Positions 1 through 8,647 are shown, counted from the first letter of the stretch. The stretch is DNA of 64,000 nt from Regnicoccus_A sp014224355 (GCF_050920705.1 NZ_CP154799.1:2604001-2668000); one strand, 5' to 3'. The notes: generated by a model not told the origin, from the letters alone. Numbers and translations are program-made.

Positions 1-1
1 G

Positions 2-190
2 AGGCAAGGGGTGATGGCGGAGGTGGCCAGCGGCGGCGTCGAGGTTGAGCTGGCGAGCCAGCGGCTGGAGGCGATCCGCTGGCTGCGGCGGGTGAGCCAG
101 CACCTGGGCCGGATCAGCGGCCATCTCGAAGCCGCGGCCCTGGCCAGGGGCTCCGGTGATCTCCCATGCCCCACGATGTCGCCCGGATAG
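2..190 (+). CDS. C-terminal fragment of a probable PhoU-domain / Na+-phosphate cotransporter-like protein (5' end outside window)
   Basis: An open frame enters from the left edge and stops at a TAG at 188-190, giving about 62 residues with no start inside the window. It is rich in charged and leucine residues, with a segment around AIRWLRRVSQHLGRI that resembles the last helix of PhoU-like domains at the end of Na/Pi cotransporter-family proteins. The assignment rests on this helix pattern alone, so it is tentative; the body of the gene is needed to confirm it. The final residues are probably disordered. Confidence 0.4.
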   Translation, partial: RQGVMAEVASGGVEVELASQRLEAIRWLRRVSQHLGRISGHLEAAALARGSGDLPCPTMSPG

Positions 191-242
191 CAGCGCGATG
201 AGGGCAGGTCGTCTCAACTGCAGGGCTCCTTCCGCTGATGCC

Positions 243-395
243 ATGACGGGCCTGCTCTGGGAACGCCGCGCACAGATCGGCTGCTGCCTGCTGCTGCAGG
301 GAAGCCTGCTGGCAACGGGCCTGGTGCTTGAGCACCTTCTCCAGCGCACCATCCCCTCCCCCGGGGGAGCACGGATCGCCTCAACGCGTGGATGA
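243..395 (+). CDS. possible small membrane protein overlapping corA start
   Basis: A 50-residue frame starts at ATG 243 and ends with a TGA that overlaps the ATG of the next gene (ATGA at 392-395), an arrangement common in coupled genes. It holds one hydrophobic stretch (roughly residues 8-25) followed by a Pro/Ser/Arg tail. I recognise no family and see no strong ribosome binding site. It may simply be the corA leader; the four-base overlap is the only positive sign. Confidence 0.25.
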   Translation: MTGLLWERRAQIGCCLLLQGSLLATGLVLEHLLQRTIPSPGGARIASTRG

Positions 396-1495
396 CGCGC
401 TTCGATCCGGGCACCCTGCGCTCCATGCGCCTCGCGGGGCGGCCGGGTGATCTCCCCAGCCAGCTCTTCATCCATGGCGGCCGGGCGCCCACGAGGCTCT
501 CGGTGCTCTGCTTTCAGCCTGCGGGGATCGAGGAGTGCGAGCTGAAGGGAGCCCAGGGGCTCGAACCCCTGCTGAGCCGCGGGGTACCGCTCTGGGTCCG
601 CATCCAGGGACTGGCCGACACGACCCTGATCCGTACGGTGCTCGACACCCTGGGGGTGCCGGCCCACATGCAGGCTCCTTTGCTGGAGCATCCACAGCGC
701 CCCCGTGTCGATTCGATCGGTGAGGCGGTGCTGACGGTGCTGCACCGCCTCAGCTTCTCCGAGACGCCCGACCGACTGATCGCCGAGCAGGTGGGGTTGC
801 TGCTGCTGCCCGACCTGCTGATCAGCCTCGAGGAGGTGCCCAGCGCCGGATCGTTTCCGCAGCTCACCCAGTGGCTCTCGTGCCTGGATCCGGCCCCGAC
901 GCGGGACGATCTGGATGACATTCTCCACTTCCTGATCGACGAACTGCTCGACGGTCACTTTCCATTGCTGGAACAACTGGCGGAGCTGCTGGAGCAGCTG
1001 GAGGAGGCTGCCCTGCTACGGCCCAAACCACGACTGCTCAGCCGCACGTACCAGATCCGCAGCAGCCTGAGGGACATCCGGGGCCAGGTGTGGCCGCTGC
1101 GCCATCAGCTGATGGTGTTGCTGCGCCAGAACCAACGGCTGCTGGGCCCCGACGCCCTGCGTGGCTTCCAGGACATGGAGCAGCGGGTGATCCTGATCTT
1201 TGAGGCCTGTGAACTCATCCGCCATCAGTGCGATTCGGTGACCGAGGCCTACATGGCCAGCATCAGCAACCGCATGAACCAGGTGATGAAGACGCTTACG
1301 ATAGTGTCAACGATCTTTGCGCCACTCACCTTCATCGCCGGCATCTATGGCATGAATTTTGTGAACATGCCGGAACTGCACCTGAAGTATGGCTATGGAA
1401 TCATTCTGGTGTTCATGGTGCTGGTCGCCCTGGTTCAGAGTTACTGGCTGTGGCGCCGCGGCTGGTTCCAGGACTGGACGGCGCCTCGGCACTGA
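392..1495 (+). CDS. corA: CorA-family magnesium/divalent cation transporter
   Basis: This 367-residue protein has the CorA layout: a long soluble N-terminal domain of alternating helices and strands, a long charged helix (about 190-290), and two C-terminal membrane helices. The signature GMN tripeptide sits at residues 320-322 at the end of the first membrane helix (about 302-322), followed by a short acidic loop and a second helix at about 333-353. CorA proteins form pentameric channels for Mg2+ and sometimes Co2+ or Ni2+ in the inner membrane. The C-terminus ends in the usual basic/aromatic stretch. Family assignment is firm; the ion carried cannot be read from the sequence. Confidence 0.92.
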   Translation: MTRFDPGTLRSMRLAGRPGDLPSQLFIHGGRAPTRLSVLCFQPAGIEECELKGAQGLEPLLSRGVPLWVRIQGLADTTLIRTVLDTLGVPAHMQAPLLEHPQRPRVDSIGEAVLTVLHRLSFSETPDRLIAEQVGLLLLPDLLISLEEVPSAGSFPQLTQWLSCLDPAPTRDDLDDILHFLIDELLDGHFPLLEQLAELLEQLEEAALLRPKPRLLSRTYQIRSSLRDIRGQVWPLRHQLMVLLRQNQRLLGPDALRGFQDMEQRVILIFEACELIRHQCDSVTEAYMASISNRMNQVMKTLTIVSTIFAPLTFIAGIYGMNFVNMPELHLKYGYGIILVFMVLVALVQSYWLWRRGWFQDWTAPRH

Positions 1496-1614
1496 GGATC
1501 GCAAGGATCGCCCAGCTCAGTCTGCGACGGGCTGGTGTGATCGACTCGCCTGAGGGGGAAGTGGGCCAACAGATGGGTTAGATTAAGCAGGTATTAACTG
1601 AGCACTCAGGAGCT

Positions 1615-1887
1615 ATGGCAGCAGACGATGTGATCGATCGATTCGTAGCATGCCTGCGCAGCGACGCGGATCTACAACACAGCGTGAAAATGGCCACCAG
1701 CGCCGATGACGTGGTGGCAGCCGCTGCCTCCAGGGGCATGGAGTTCTCGAGCGCCTCTCTGGTGAGGTGTTTCGCCCGGACTCTGATGGAGGGCTCCGAT
1801 GAGGTCGTGGTGAAGAAGTTCGACGAACTGGGCTGGGATGCCGGCGAAATCCTCTGGTTCCTCAAATCACTCGGATCAGGATCCTGA
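1615..1887 (+). CDS. Nif11-domain protein, stand-alone (copy 1)
   Basis: This 90-residue protein matches the Nif11 family found in nitrogen-fixation loci and as leader peptides of RiPP precursors. An N-terminal helix pair (DDVIDRF... DLQ) is followed by alternating hydrophobic and acidic segments. There is no double-glycine cleavage site and no Cys/Ser/Thr-rich core peptide, so it does not look like a prochlorosin or other RiPP precursor. The C-terminal stretch FDELGWDAGEILWFLK is nearly repeated in a second Nif11 protein at 6402-6662. A stop at 1885 is followed by a short gap and then a decayed transposase. Function unknown. Confidence 0.8.
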   Translation: MAADDVIDRFVACLRSDADLQHSVKMATSADDVVAAAASRGMEFSSASLVRCFARTLMEGSDEVVVKKFDELGWDAGEILWFLKSLGSGS

Positions 1888-1992
1888 CCTGGGAGCCTGT
1901 CGCACATAGATCAGGGTCCAGCTTCTCCACAGACGGCACTGAATCCGCCCAGACCTCTGTGATTGCAATGGTTCTGGGTGAGAGAACGGGGC

Positions 1993-2781
1993 ATGGTCAA
2001 GCCCAAGTCCTTCCGCCCCTGGAACCCTGAGCAGACCCTGCTTTTTCCGCCCTCACCGGTGGAGTGGCTGCCGGAGAACCATCTGGTGTTCTTCCTGCTG
2101 GATCTGGCGGCTGAGCTGGATCTGCGCGAGATCCACTCCTACGACCTCCAGAAGGATCCGCGGGGTGAGAAGGCGTACGAGCCGCGGATGATGGTTGTGC
2201 TGCTCCTCTATGCCTACCGCGTCGGACTGCCAAGCTCTCGCCTACCTGGCCGCAGGCCAGCGTGCCGGAGGCACTAGATCGAGAAGGCTTGCTGGGAGGA
2301 CACTGCCTTCCGGGTCCTGACCGGCAACCAACAGCCGGACCACAGCCGCATCATCGACTTCAGCCGCCGTCACCTGAGCGCCCTGGCCGGGCTGTTTGTT
2401 CAGGTGCTCAGGCTGTGTCAGAAGGTCGAGATCCTCGATGCCCAGGAGGATCGCCCCTACAGCAAGGGCAACCGCGGAAGTGATCTTCCCGATGAACTGC
2501 GTCGGCGTCAGGAGGAAGCAGAAGAGGCCAAGGCGGCAAGGAAGGAAGCGATCGAGGCCGCCGAAAACGCCGGCATCGAACTGCCGGATCTGGAGCGACT
2601 TGTGTCTGCAGCCGGAGGCTTCCACGCAGCGGTTGCGATGCCCTGGCGGGGCTTGGAGAGAAGTGCTGATGGCACACCAACCAAGAAGAACCAGCGCAAC
2701 TTCACCGATCCCGACGGCCACCTGATGAAGTCAGATGGACACTTCATCCAGGGGGAGATGATGCGCATGGTGGTGGCCTGA
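1993..2781 (+). pseudogene. decayed IS1182-type transposase
   Basis: The first 90 or so codons match the N-terminus of IS1182/DUF772 transposases (start MVKPKSFRPW, then a segment ending MMVVLLLYAY). A stretch of unrelated codons and an in-frame TAG at 2275-2277 interrupt it. The same frame then resumes with family sequence (FRVLTGNQQPDHSRI), loses the segment expected to carry the first catalytic region, continues with a charged coiled segment and a DPDGHLMKSDGHFIQG motif, and stops before the C-terminal catalytic half. One internal stop, internal loss and a truncated end mark it as a dead remnant. No terminal repeats are evident. Confidence 0.8.
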
Positions 2782-3005
2782 GGTGCGTGCACGAACGGCA
2801 CCCGGTTCGCGTGCCACCAGGTGTCAGGCGACAGCGAAAACTGGAGGACCAAAAGCGGATATCGCTTGACAAAAGTTATCTATGGCTCAAGGGACCGTGA
2901 ATCAACTTTTCGTCCTGATACACACGGTGTGAGTTGCTGCCGACCTCCTTTGGATTCCCTCTCTTGCTCCTGCCCGTCTTGCAGACGAGGGTGGACATGG
3001 CCATC

Positions 3006-3827
3006 TCAATGCCCGTGGCTCAGGCTCAGGGGAAGTGCGTGGATGGAAGGATCAAATTCTGTTGTCTTCAGGAGCTTTCCGAGATTCACCTCAGATTCCA
3101 GAAGGCAAGCGTGGCCACTGTCTGGTAGCTGCACAGTACGCGCATTGGGAAGGTGTCGAACGAGTCTTCCGGCTTCGTCAAGGGATGGAAGGAGCCGGTC
3201 TGCACCTGACGCCAGCAGCAGGACGGGCTGCCTGATTCGTCCCAAGGGCAACGTCTCAAGGGTGAACTTCGTGAGCAGGGAAATCCTCCAGGCAGCACTT
3301 CTGGGGGAAACTGATTGCATGGCCTGCAATAAAGCCTGTCGATTAGACAGAGAAACCCGTTGTGGCTGGATCAGGAGTGGAAGCAATCCGAAGGCTGAAA
3401 GCCGATACAGGGTGGGCGGCAAGCGTTGAGTGATTGATGCTCCCCAGCTGACCCATGGTTGATGGACAGCAGAGGTGGCAGGATTGACAAGAATCAGATG
3501 TTGGCAAAGAGAAGGGTGGGAAGCTGCAAGCTGCAGGGCCAGACAACCACCAAAGGATTCACCGCAAATGTAGGTGGGACGTGACTGGACTTGACGCTGC
3601 TCACTGGCGATCAATCGAGCTGTTTGCGCAACAAGCATATCCCAGCCGGCCAAGTCATCCGAGGGAATGGAAAGGCAACGGATGTCAAATGAGGCCTTCA
3701 ACCCTGAAATCTGAGGCCTGAGTAGTGCTCCAGTTCCATCCATCCCTGGCAGATAGATAAACAAGGGACGAGACGGCTTGAGAGATCCGACAAGGGGAGA
3801 TGACAGTGGATTAACCAAAAGTGGCAT
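3006..3827 (-). CDS. alpha/beta hydrolase, phytyl ester synthase (PES)-type hydrolase half
   Basis: This 273-residue protein has a complete alpha/beta-hydrolase catalytic set: an oxyanion segment LPGMDGTG (26-33), nucleophile elbow GESFGG with Ser91, acid Asp210 in ASGAD, and His239 in SGHA. These motifs are typical of the hydrolase domain of plant PES1/PES2 and cyanobacterial homologues, which are fused to a lysophospholipid-type acyltransferase. Here the acyltransferase is a separate gene 15 bases upstream on the same strand (3843-4673), so the two are probably co-transcribed. The likely role is acyl transfer or hydrolysis on phytol or diacylglycerol; substrate is inferred. The region is visibly richer in A+T than its surroundings. 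Confidence 0.8.
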   Translation of the reverse strand: MPLLVNPLSSPLVGSLKPSRPLFIYLPGMDGTGALLRPQISGLKASFDIRCLSIPSDDLAGWDMLVAQTARLIASEQRQVQSRPTYICGESFGGCLALQLAASHPSLCQHLILVNPATSAVHQPWVSWGASITQRLPPTLYRLSAFGLLPLLIQPQRVSLSNRQALLQAMQSVSPRSAAWRISLLTKFTLETLPLGRIRQPVLLLASGADRLLPSLDEAGRLVRHLPNARTVQLPDSGHACLLESEVNLGKLLKTTEFDPSIHALPLSLSHGH

Positions 3828-3842
3828 GGAGGAAAGAGCCAG

Positions 3843-4673
3843 TTACGAGCAGCCTTCGCGTATCAGTTTGATAATCTGATTACGGCAAGAGTTGGTAAGC
3901 TCTCGTGCAAGCAAGCCACCTTGTCGCCCGTAATACTCTGCTCTTTGCTTGTCTTTGACCCATATGGGGTGTCCCGCAAGTACGCGGACATGCTGATAAC
4001 GAACGCTGTGATGCCAGCCACCACGATCAAACAAGGGTTCTGATGGGTCAACCAGTTTGAAGAGGCTGAGTGGGGCGAGGTTGCTTGTCTTCTCCTGAAG
4101 CGAAGCGATGGCCACTGGCAGGATGGCCACATCGCCAACTGAACCCCGCATGGCGAGGTGGGCAAAACCGCGGTGGAAGGACCTGATTCGATTTGGTGTC
4201 GATAACTGAATCATGGGTTCTGCACCCTCTGGAAAGATCCCGACAACTTCTTTCTCGTCCAGAAGACTGACGGCCTTCTGAAAAAAATCCTTGTGTCTTT
4301 TTTGTGGTGCATCGAGAGGAAATGCCCCCATAGCTGAGACCATCTCCCTCAAGCCTGGCACCCGACTCATGTAGTAGTGGCATGCAAAACGTATTGGCCG
4401 GTTCAGTGCTGCCATCAGCAATGGAGCGTCCAGCAAGCTGCGATGGTTGCTGACAAGGATGATGCGATTAACAGTGGGAACTCGCTCGATGAAATGATAA
4501 GTAGCTTTCGTGCCTGCGGCACTAATGAGAAGCCGTGAGAGATGGAGCGGCAGGTCGGCAATCAGCTCAGGAGCTGATGCAACGGCGCTGGCTGCCAAAG
4601 GGCTTAACAATGGAGATCTGATTTGTCTTCCTATCATGTCTTGGGGATGCTCGACATCGCTGAGTGCGGGCAA
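3843..4673 (-). CDS. PlsC-like lysophospholipid acyltransferase (PES/DGAT acyltransferase half)
   Basis: This 276-residue protein carries the HX4D acyltransferase motif as NHRSLLD (76-82, His77 and Asp82) and the FPEG block (147-150) that binds the acyl acceptor. A hydrophobic segment near residues 25-50 suggests membrane association. It is the first gene of a two-gene leftward operon with a PES-type hydrolase 15 bases downstream. In plant PES and the Synechocystis Slr2103 type, the hydrolase is N-terminal and the acyltransferase C-terminal, so the gene order here is the reverse of the fused domain order. It could alternatively be an ordinary 1-acylglycerol-3-phosphate acyltransferase; the pairing favours the PES interpretation. 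Confidence 0.82.
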   Translation of the reverse strand: MPALSDVEHPQDMIGRQIRSPLLSPLAASAVASAPELIADLPLHLSRLLISAAGTKATYHFIERVPTVNRIILVSNHRSLLDAPLLMAALNRPIRFACHYYMSRVPGLREMVSAMGAFPLDAPQKRHKDFFQKAVSLLDEKEVVGIFPEGAEPMIQLSTPNRIRSFHRGFAHLAMRGSVGDVAILPVAIASLQEKTSNLAPLSLFKLVDPSEPLFDRGGWHHSVRYQHVRVLAGHPIWVKDKQRAEYYGRQGGLLARELTNSCRNQIIKLIREGCS

Positions 4674-5475
4674 GTATGATGCCTATTAATCAAATTGAAT
4701 TGCGAGTGATGCAGTCACGAGCTTAGTCCTGGCTGGAGGGCTCGCTCCAATGAGACAGCAGCTGGTTCGAAGCATGCCGACTTGGTCGGTTGATTTAATG
4801 TCTAGCTGCTGAACCTAGTGAATACCAATTATACGGTGCTCATGGCTGAACCGCGTCTGGGGTGGTCCGCAGCGGCTACCACGCCTGGCGGCAGCGGTGG
4901 GAGGTGCGTGAAAGCGGGCGGCCGACAACGCCGTGATCACCGCAGACATTCGGAGTGTGTTCATGCAGCACCGCGGCTTCTGCGGCCCCCCCCCCCCGGG
5001 TTCACCATGAGCTCCGTTCAGCAGGCCAGCAGTTCGATCGGCAGCCACCGAGTCGCTCGACTCATGCGCCGCGCCCAGCTGAGGGCCAGCAGCACCACCC
5101 CGGGCCAGATCCTCTCGGGTTCTGGGCGTGGTTCTCAGGCCCAAGGCGGCCAAGGCCTCAGGGAGATCAGCTGACATTTTCACGGCTTTCGTCGACCAAG
5201 CGGGTCAGGAGCGGATGCTCGCGACTGTCGCCATCACTGCAAGAGGGGCCAGCGAATCGGCATGTGCCGTTTTCCAGTTCAACTTTGCTGGAGCCCTTGG
5301 CAGGGTTGCGGAGCTCCAGCAGCTTCACTGGGAACGACCGTTTGACCAGCCACGGCTTCGCCTGGTGATGCTCCTCCGAAAGATCCCCCATCCTGGGGAT
5401 GTGGTGACGGCGGCACCTGGGGGATGGTGATGAGGTGGGAGGGGGCGACCTCTTCAGCAACCTCACCTCAGGGCC
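4674..5475. other. 802-base stretch without a supported gene; contains a C12 tract
   Basis: Several open frames exist on both strands, but none has a recognisable family, a ribosome binding site and sensible composition together. A run of 12 C residues lies at 4986-4997, ten bases before an ATG at 5007 that opens a 55-codon frame. The leftward frames at 4815-5183 and 5167-5517 partly overlap and read as broken coding sequence, so this may be an eroded gene, but I cannot name it. Confidence 0.5.
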
Positions 5476-6036
5476 ATGACGACAAAAATCCTTACCAAGG
5501 AAGATCCAGCCGTGCAACGGCTATGCAAGAAACGCGGAATACCTCTTGATCCAATGCCTACCATTGATTCAATGGTAGTGATGTTTCTTCGCAAGCATGG
5601 TGTTGACGTAACCCCGCCTCGTGGAACAACTGCTGGAGATGCTCTCAGCGGCGCCTTCTTAGGCGCGATGGGGCCTGCTGCTTCATTCGGCGGAGCTCAC
5701 TTAAAGAATCAAGAGAAAATTGCTGCGATGCAGGTATGGACAAGCTGGAAACAGTGGGCCCTGGGTCATGCTGACTGGAAAGAGTACAGAAACGATGTCG
5801 AGCGTCACTACGAGGAAAACCAGGCGCTTGTGGAAGAACTTCTTGAGGATCCTGGGTTTCGCTCAGAATGCATGAAAGAACAGGCAAGTCAAAAGCTAAA
5901 TCAAATTACAGGATACAAGACACTCGTGGCTGCATTGATCGCAGGCTTCCTTGCCCTGGCGGGCATTGGCCATGTAACTGGCGGCTCAAAGTTGCCTACA
6001 TTTATGTTCAACGACTCAGCCAGACCTTATCGCTAA
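5476..6036 (+). CDS. hypothetical protein with C-terminal membrane helix
   Basis: This 186-residue protein starts at ATG 5476. The first 100 residues are mixed, with a Gly/Ala-rich hydrophobic patch (about 52-72); the middle is a charged helical region with several Trp; a clear membrane helix lies at about 147-167, followed by a short polar tail. I recognise no family. Its base composition is A+T-richer than the flanking core genes and it stands alone, which suggests acquired DNA. It may be a tail-anchored protein, as inferred only from the helix position. Confidence 0.6.
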   Translation: MTTKILTKEDPAVQRLCKKRGIPLDPMPTIDSMVVMFLRKHGVDVTPPRGTTAGDALSGAFLGAMGPAASFGGAHLKNQEKIAAMQVWTSWKQWALGHADWKEYRNDVERHYEENQALVEELLEDPGFRSECMKEQASQKLNQITGYKTLVAALIAGFLALAGIGHVTGGSKLPTFMFNDSARPYR

Positions 6037-6392
6037 GCCAAGCCGGGCCGGTCTGAATACAACACCCATAACGGGGAATAAGGACACCGCGATTCGTTTC
6101 TGAGGTGGCGTTTCGCAGGCATCGGAGGCCCGGCAAAACTTCTCCCAACACCAATTCCATCACCTCAGTCAGCCCACCTTGCCTGAACTTCAGATCCATC
6201 TCCTTGATGACATGCTCCCCGTCCTGATTGGTGAGTCGTCTCCACCATTGTCGCGCCTCTCACCTTGTCACCTGGTGGTGCTCCATTGATTGACTCGCTC
6301 TTGAGCGGATTCAATTGCAGGCAAGTGACGTTGAGTCGATTGGATTGACAGATCCAGGGTGCTGCAGGAGGCTGAAGGATCAGCTCAGATCT
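6037..6392. other. 356-base stretch without a supported gene
   Basis: No frame here has family resemblance. The stretch presumably holds the promoter of the Nif11 gene that follows. A purine-rich block at 6365-6371 (caggagg) could be a ribosome binding site, but it is too far from the preferred ATG at 6402. Confidence 0.4.
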
Positions 6393-6401
6393 GTGGCACT
6401 G

Positions 6402-6662
6402 ATGCTTCCAGCCGTTGAACAGTTCATCGAACAGGTCAAAGCTGATGACGACCTGCAGCAGAAGGTCAAACGAGCCCTCAAAGCTGAAGAACTGGCCGAG
6501 CTGGCCGGCGAGGTGGGAATCACCTTCACACCGGCTGAACTGGTGAAGAGTTTCGCCCACCTGCTGCTGGAGAGCGACGATGACAGGGCCGTGGCCCTGT
6601 TCGACAACCTGGGCTGGGACGCCGGGGAACTGGTCTGGGCTCTGAAGGGTTGGGGACCCTGA
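6402..6662 (+). CDS. Nif11-domain protein, stand-alone (copy 2)
   Basis: From ATG 6402 the product is 86 residues and aligns end to end with the Nif11 protein at 1615-1887, including a VEQFIEQVKADDDLQQKV-type N-terminus and FDNLGWDAGELVWALK at the C-terminus. A GTG at 6393 and an in-frame ATG at 6315 would give longer forms, but their extra residues have no counterpart in copy 1. There is no GG cleavage motif and no core-peptide tail, so RiPP precursor function is unlikely. The two copies are about 4.5 kb apart, separated by an A+T-rich insertion-like patch. Confidence 0.8.
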   Translation: MLPAVEQFIEQVKADDDLQQKVKRALKAEELAELAGEVGITFTPAELVKSFAHLLLESDDDRAVALFDNLGWDAGELVWALKGWGP

Positions 6663-6663
6663 C

Positions 6664-7146
6664 TCAAGGCCACTGATTGTGGCGCCGTCGGTGGCGACTC
6701 GCCCGGGAGCGGCAGGTGCTGGAGCAGTAGCGAGCATCGCGCCGCCGGGCCTTGAACGGTTCATGGCAGCAGGCGCAGAGGTGCTGGGTCTGCGCGCTCC
6801 GGTCCTGCAGCGAGCGGCAGTCCGTCAGCTCGCCCAGCACAAGATCCAGGCCATAGCCTTCGCGCAACAGGCTCTCGCTGTCGGCATACCCAAGGGCCTG
6901 CGCCAGGCGGGGCGCCTCGAGCAGAAAACGCTGGAGCAGTTGCACCAACGCATAACCCTCCCCCCAGAACCAGCGACGTCGCTGACGCACCAGCTCAGGC
7001 CAGTGCTCGAGCGGCTGGTCGCTGAGACGATCATCGAAGGCCGGATCCGCAACAGGGCGGGCCCCGTTGACGCCTTGCTCAGCCGACGGGCTGGAGCGCT
7101 CCGATGCCATAGGCCATCCCCCCAAGCCCTGAACCGACTGCGCCAT
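6664..7146 (-). CDS. small protein with C-terminal Cys-rich zinc-finger-like motif
   Basis: The 160-residue product ends in a C-terminal module CxCC (Cys124, 126, 127) ... CSSTC (Cys141, 145) followed by a run of Arg and His. The pattern C-X2-C-X13-C-X3-C with basic flanks resembles small zinc ribbons that bind nucleic acid. The N-terminal 110 residues are helical and otherwise unfamiliar. The start could also be an internal ATG at 7110. It is divergent from the CHAD gene (start 7238), so the two share a short promoter region. DNA or RNA binding is inferred. Confidence 0.6.
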   Translation of the reverse strand: MAQSVQGLGGWPMASERSSPSAEQGVNGARPVADPAFDDRLSDQPLEHWPELVRQRRRWFWGEGYALVQLLQRFLLEAPRLAQALGYADSESLLREGYGLDLVLGELTDCRSLQDRSAQTQHLCACCHEPFKARRRDARYCSSTCRSRASRHRRRHNQWP

Positions 7147-7237
7147 AGCCTATGGGTTGTGGCCATGACAACCCGGCCCCAACCGATCGGTTCTCGACAG
7201 GATCGTGCCGAGAATCAAGCCATCGCCACTGGAGAGC

Positions 7238-8188
7238 ATGGAACCAGCCAGGGACCCTGAGGCCATCAGCAACGGTGCCCATGCCGCCCAGCTGATCCAG
7301 AAACAGACCCGCCGGCTGGGCCGCCTGCAGCCGGAGGTGCTGGCCGACTCGGATCCCGAACCGCTGCATCAGCTGCGGGTGAGCCTCCGGCGGTTGCGCA
7401 CGGTTCTGGCGCAGTTCCAGCCGGCCCTGGTCCTTCCCGAACATGTCAGTGAGCGCCGGATCGCCCGGGTGGCCGCTCGCACCGGACTCTGCCGCGATCT
7501 CGACGTGCTGCGCCAGCGCCTGGAGACAGGGCTGCTGCCATCGCTGCCCCAGCGAGAGGCCAAGGCGCTGAGGCCTGCCATGAAGCAACTGGGCCGGGAT
7601 CGGCGCCGGGCCTTCGAGGGTCTGGCGGAAGCCTTGCGCAGCCATCGCTACCTGAAGCTGCTGGAGCGCCTGCATCGCTGGCAGGATCGCCCCCGCTACA
7701 CGAGCCTGGGGGTCTTGCCCTTGCAACCCTGGCTGGGGGAGTGGGGTACCAAGGCCGTGGCCGGATTGTTTCTGGAACAGGGCTGGTTCAGCGACGACCC
7801 CAACGATCCGGCGCTGCATGGCCTTCGCAAGCGAATCAAGGGGGTGCGCTACGGCCTCGAGAACCTCGAGCCCTACCTCCAGCCATCCCTGAGCCACTGG
7901 ATCGCCGATCTGAGGCAGGGCCAGGACATCCTGGGAGAGTTGCACGATCTGCAGGTGCTGGCCGAAGTGCTCGGGGATGTGCTCGGAACCACCCCCGCTC
8001 AGACGTTTCCCCAGCTCAGCCACTGGATCGAGCGCCAGCAGAGCGACGCCTGGCAGCACTGGCTGGCCCTCTCAGACCGTCTTCGCCTGGAGGACAACCG
8101 CAGGTCGCTGCTGGCCCTGCTGGCGGTGCCGGATCAGGACACAAAAAAACCGGCTGGGGAAGCCGGTGAAGAAGCAATGAACGGCTGA
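7238..8188 (+). CDS. CHAD domain-containing protein
   Basis: The CHAD domain (conserved histidine alpha-helical domain, linked to polyphosphate binding and often paired with CYTH triphosphatases) covers most of the 316 residues. It begins with DPEPLHQLRVSLRRLRTVL near the N-terminus; a second half carries HGLRKRIKGVRYGLE and LGELHDLQVL. The ATG at 7238 is preferred over GTG 7205 because a GGAGAG box sits just before it. There is no CYTH domain, so it is a CHAD-only protein. Its last codons (KKPAGEAGEE) are the antisense of the terminator of the downstream, oppositely oriented tRNA-Pro gene. Confidence 0.88.
   Translation: MEPARDPEAISNGAHAAQLIQKQTRRLGRLQPEVLADSDPEPLHQLRVSLRRLRTVLAQFQPALVLPEHVSERRIARVAARTGLCRDLDVLRQRLETGLLPSLPQREAKALRPAMKQLGRDRRRAFEGLAEALRSHRYLKLLERLHRWQDRPRYTSLGVLPLQPWLGEWGTKAVAGLFLEQGWFSDDPNDPALHGLRKRIKGVRYGLENLEPYLQPSLSHWIADLRQGQDILGELHDLQVLAEVLGDVLGTTPAQTFPQLSHWIERQQSDAWQHWLALSDRLRLEDNRRSLLALLAVPDQDTKKPAGEAGEEAMNG
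8143..8167 (-). terminator. rho-independent terminator of the tRNA-Pro transcription unit
   Basis: Read leftward, the sequence forms a 7-bp stem ACCGGCT/AGCCGGT with a 5-base loop, followed by seven T residues (A7 at 8143-8149 on the + strand). It lies 26 bases after the tRNA-Pro 3' end and inside the 3' end of the CHAD coding sequence. Confidence 0.85.
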
Positions 8189-8192
8189 TCAA

Positions 8193-8269
<77 letters not shown>

Positions 8270-8281
8270 GAAGGGAAGCTA

Positions 8282-8647
8282 TCACAGCCCCCGCGGCAGC
8301 CGGGACTCCCAGGCGCGCACCCGTTTCAGCCGGCGCAGAATGCGGGCGGTGAGCCGGTCGCGACCCTGACTGGCGTAGCCCCAGAGGCGAAGCTGCCGGG
8401 CCAGCTGCCGCAGTTGCACCAGGTTCAGGGCCGCCAGGCGCAGTTCCGGCAAACGCCGCCAGGCGCTGGCTGTGACCGGCAGGGGATTGCCCTGGTTCAC
8501 CCCCGGGATCGAGCGCATCGCGCCTCCGGCCATCCACTCGGGCACCAGCACGAACAGCACCGCCAGCAGGCCGTAGAGCTCCACCAGACCCTTGGGCAAG
8601 GGGTGGAGTTGTCGTTTGCCGTCGGGGCCGTCGTCGGGGGATGCCAA
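8282..8647 (-). CDS. conserved hypothetical small membrane protein
   Basis: This 121-residue frame begins at a TTG (8647) five bases after the preceding gene's stop. It has one membrane helix (about 20-40, ELYGLLAVLFVLVPEWM) and a basic C-terminal half with a pattern of Leu/Arg helices (LRQLARQLRLWGY... DRLTARILRRL) that resembles a SAP-type helix-turn-helix. It is the last protein gene of a leftward cluster ending in tRNA-Pro. Function unknown. Confidence 0.65.
   Translation of the reverse strand: MASPDDGPDGKRQLHPLPKGLVELYGLLAVLFVLVPEWMAGGAMRSIPGVNQGNPLPVTASAWRRLPELRLAALNLVQLRQLARQLRLWGYASQGRDRLTARILRRLKRVRAWESRLPRGL

Noticed and set aside
1615..1887. Nif11 proteins as prochlorosin-type RiPP precursors
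   Set aside because: Neither copy has a GG cleavage site or a Cys-containing core peptide, and no LanM-like enzyme is in the window.
4815..5517. Genes in the 4.7-5.5 kb gap
   Set aside because: Frames overlap in different registers and match no family I know; they may be remains of a gene, but I cannot support a call.
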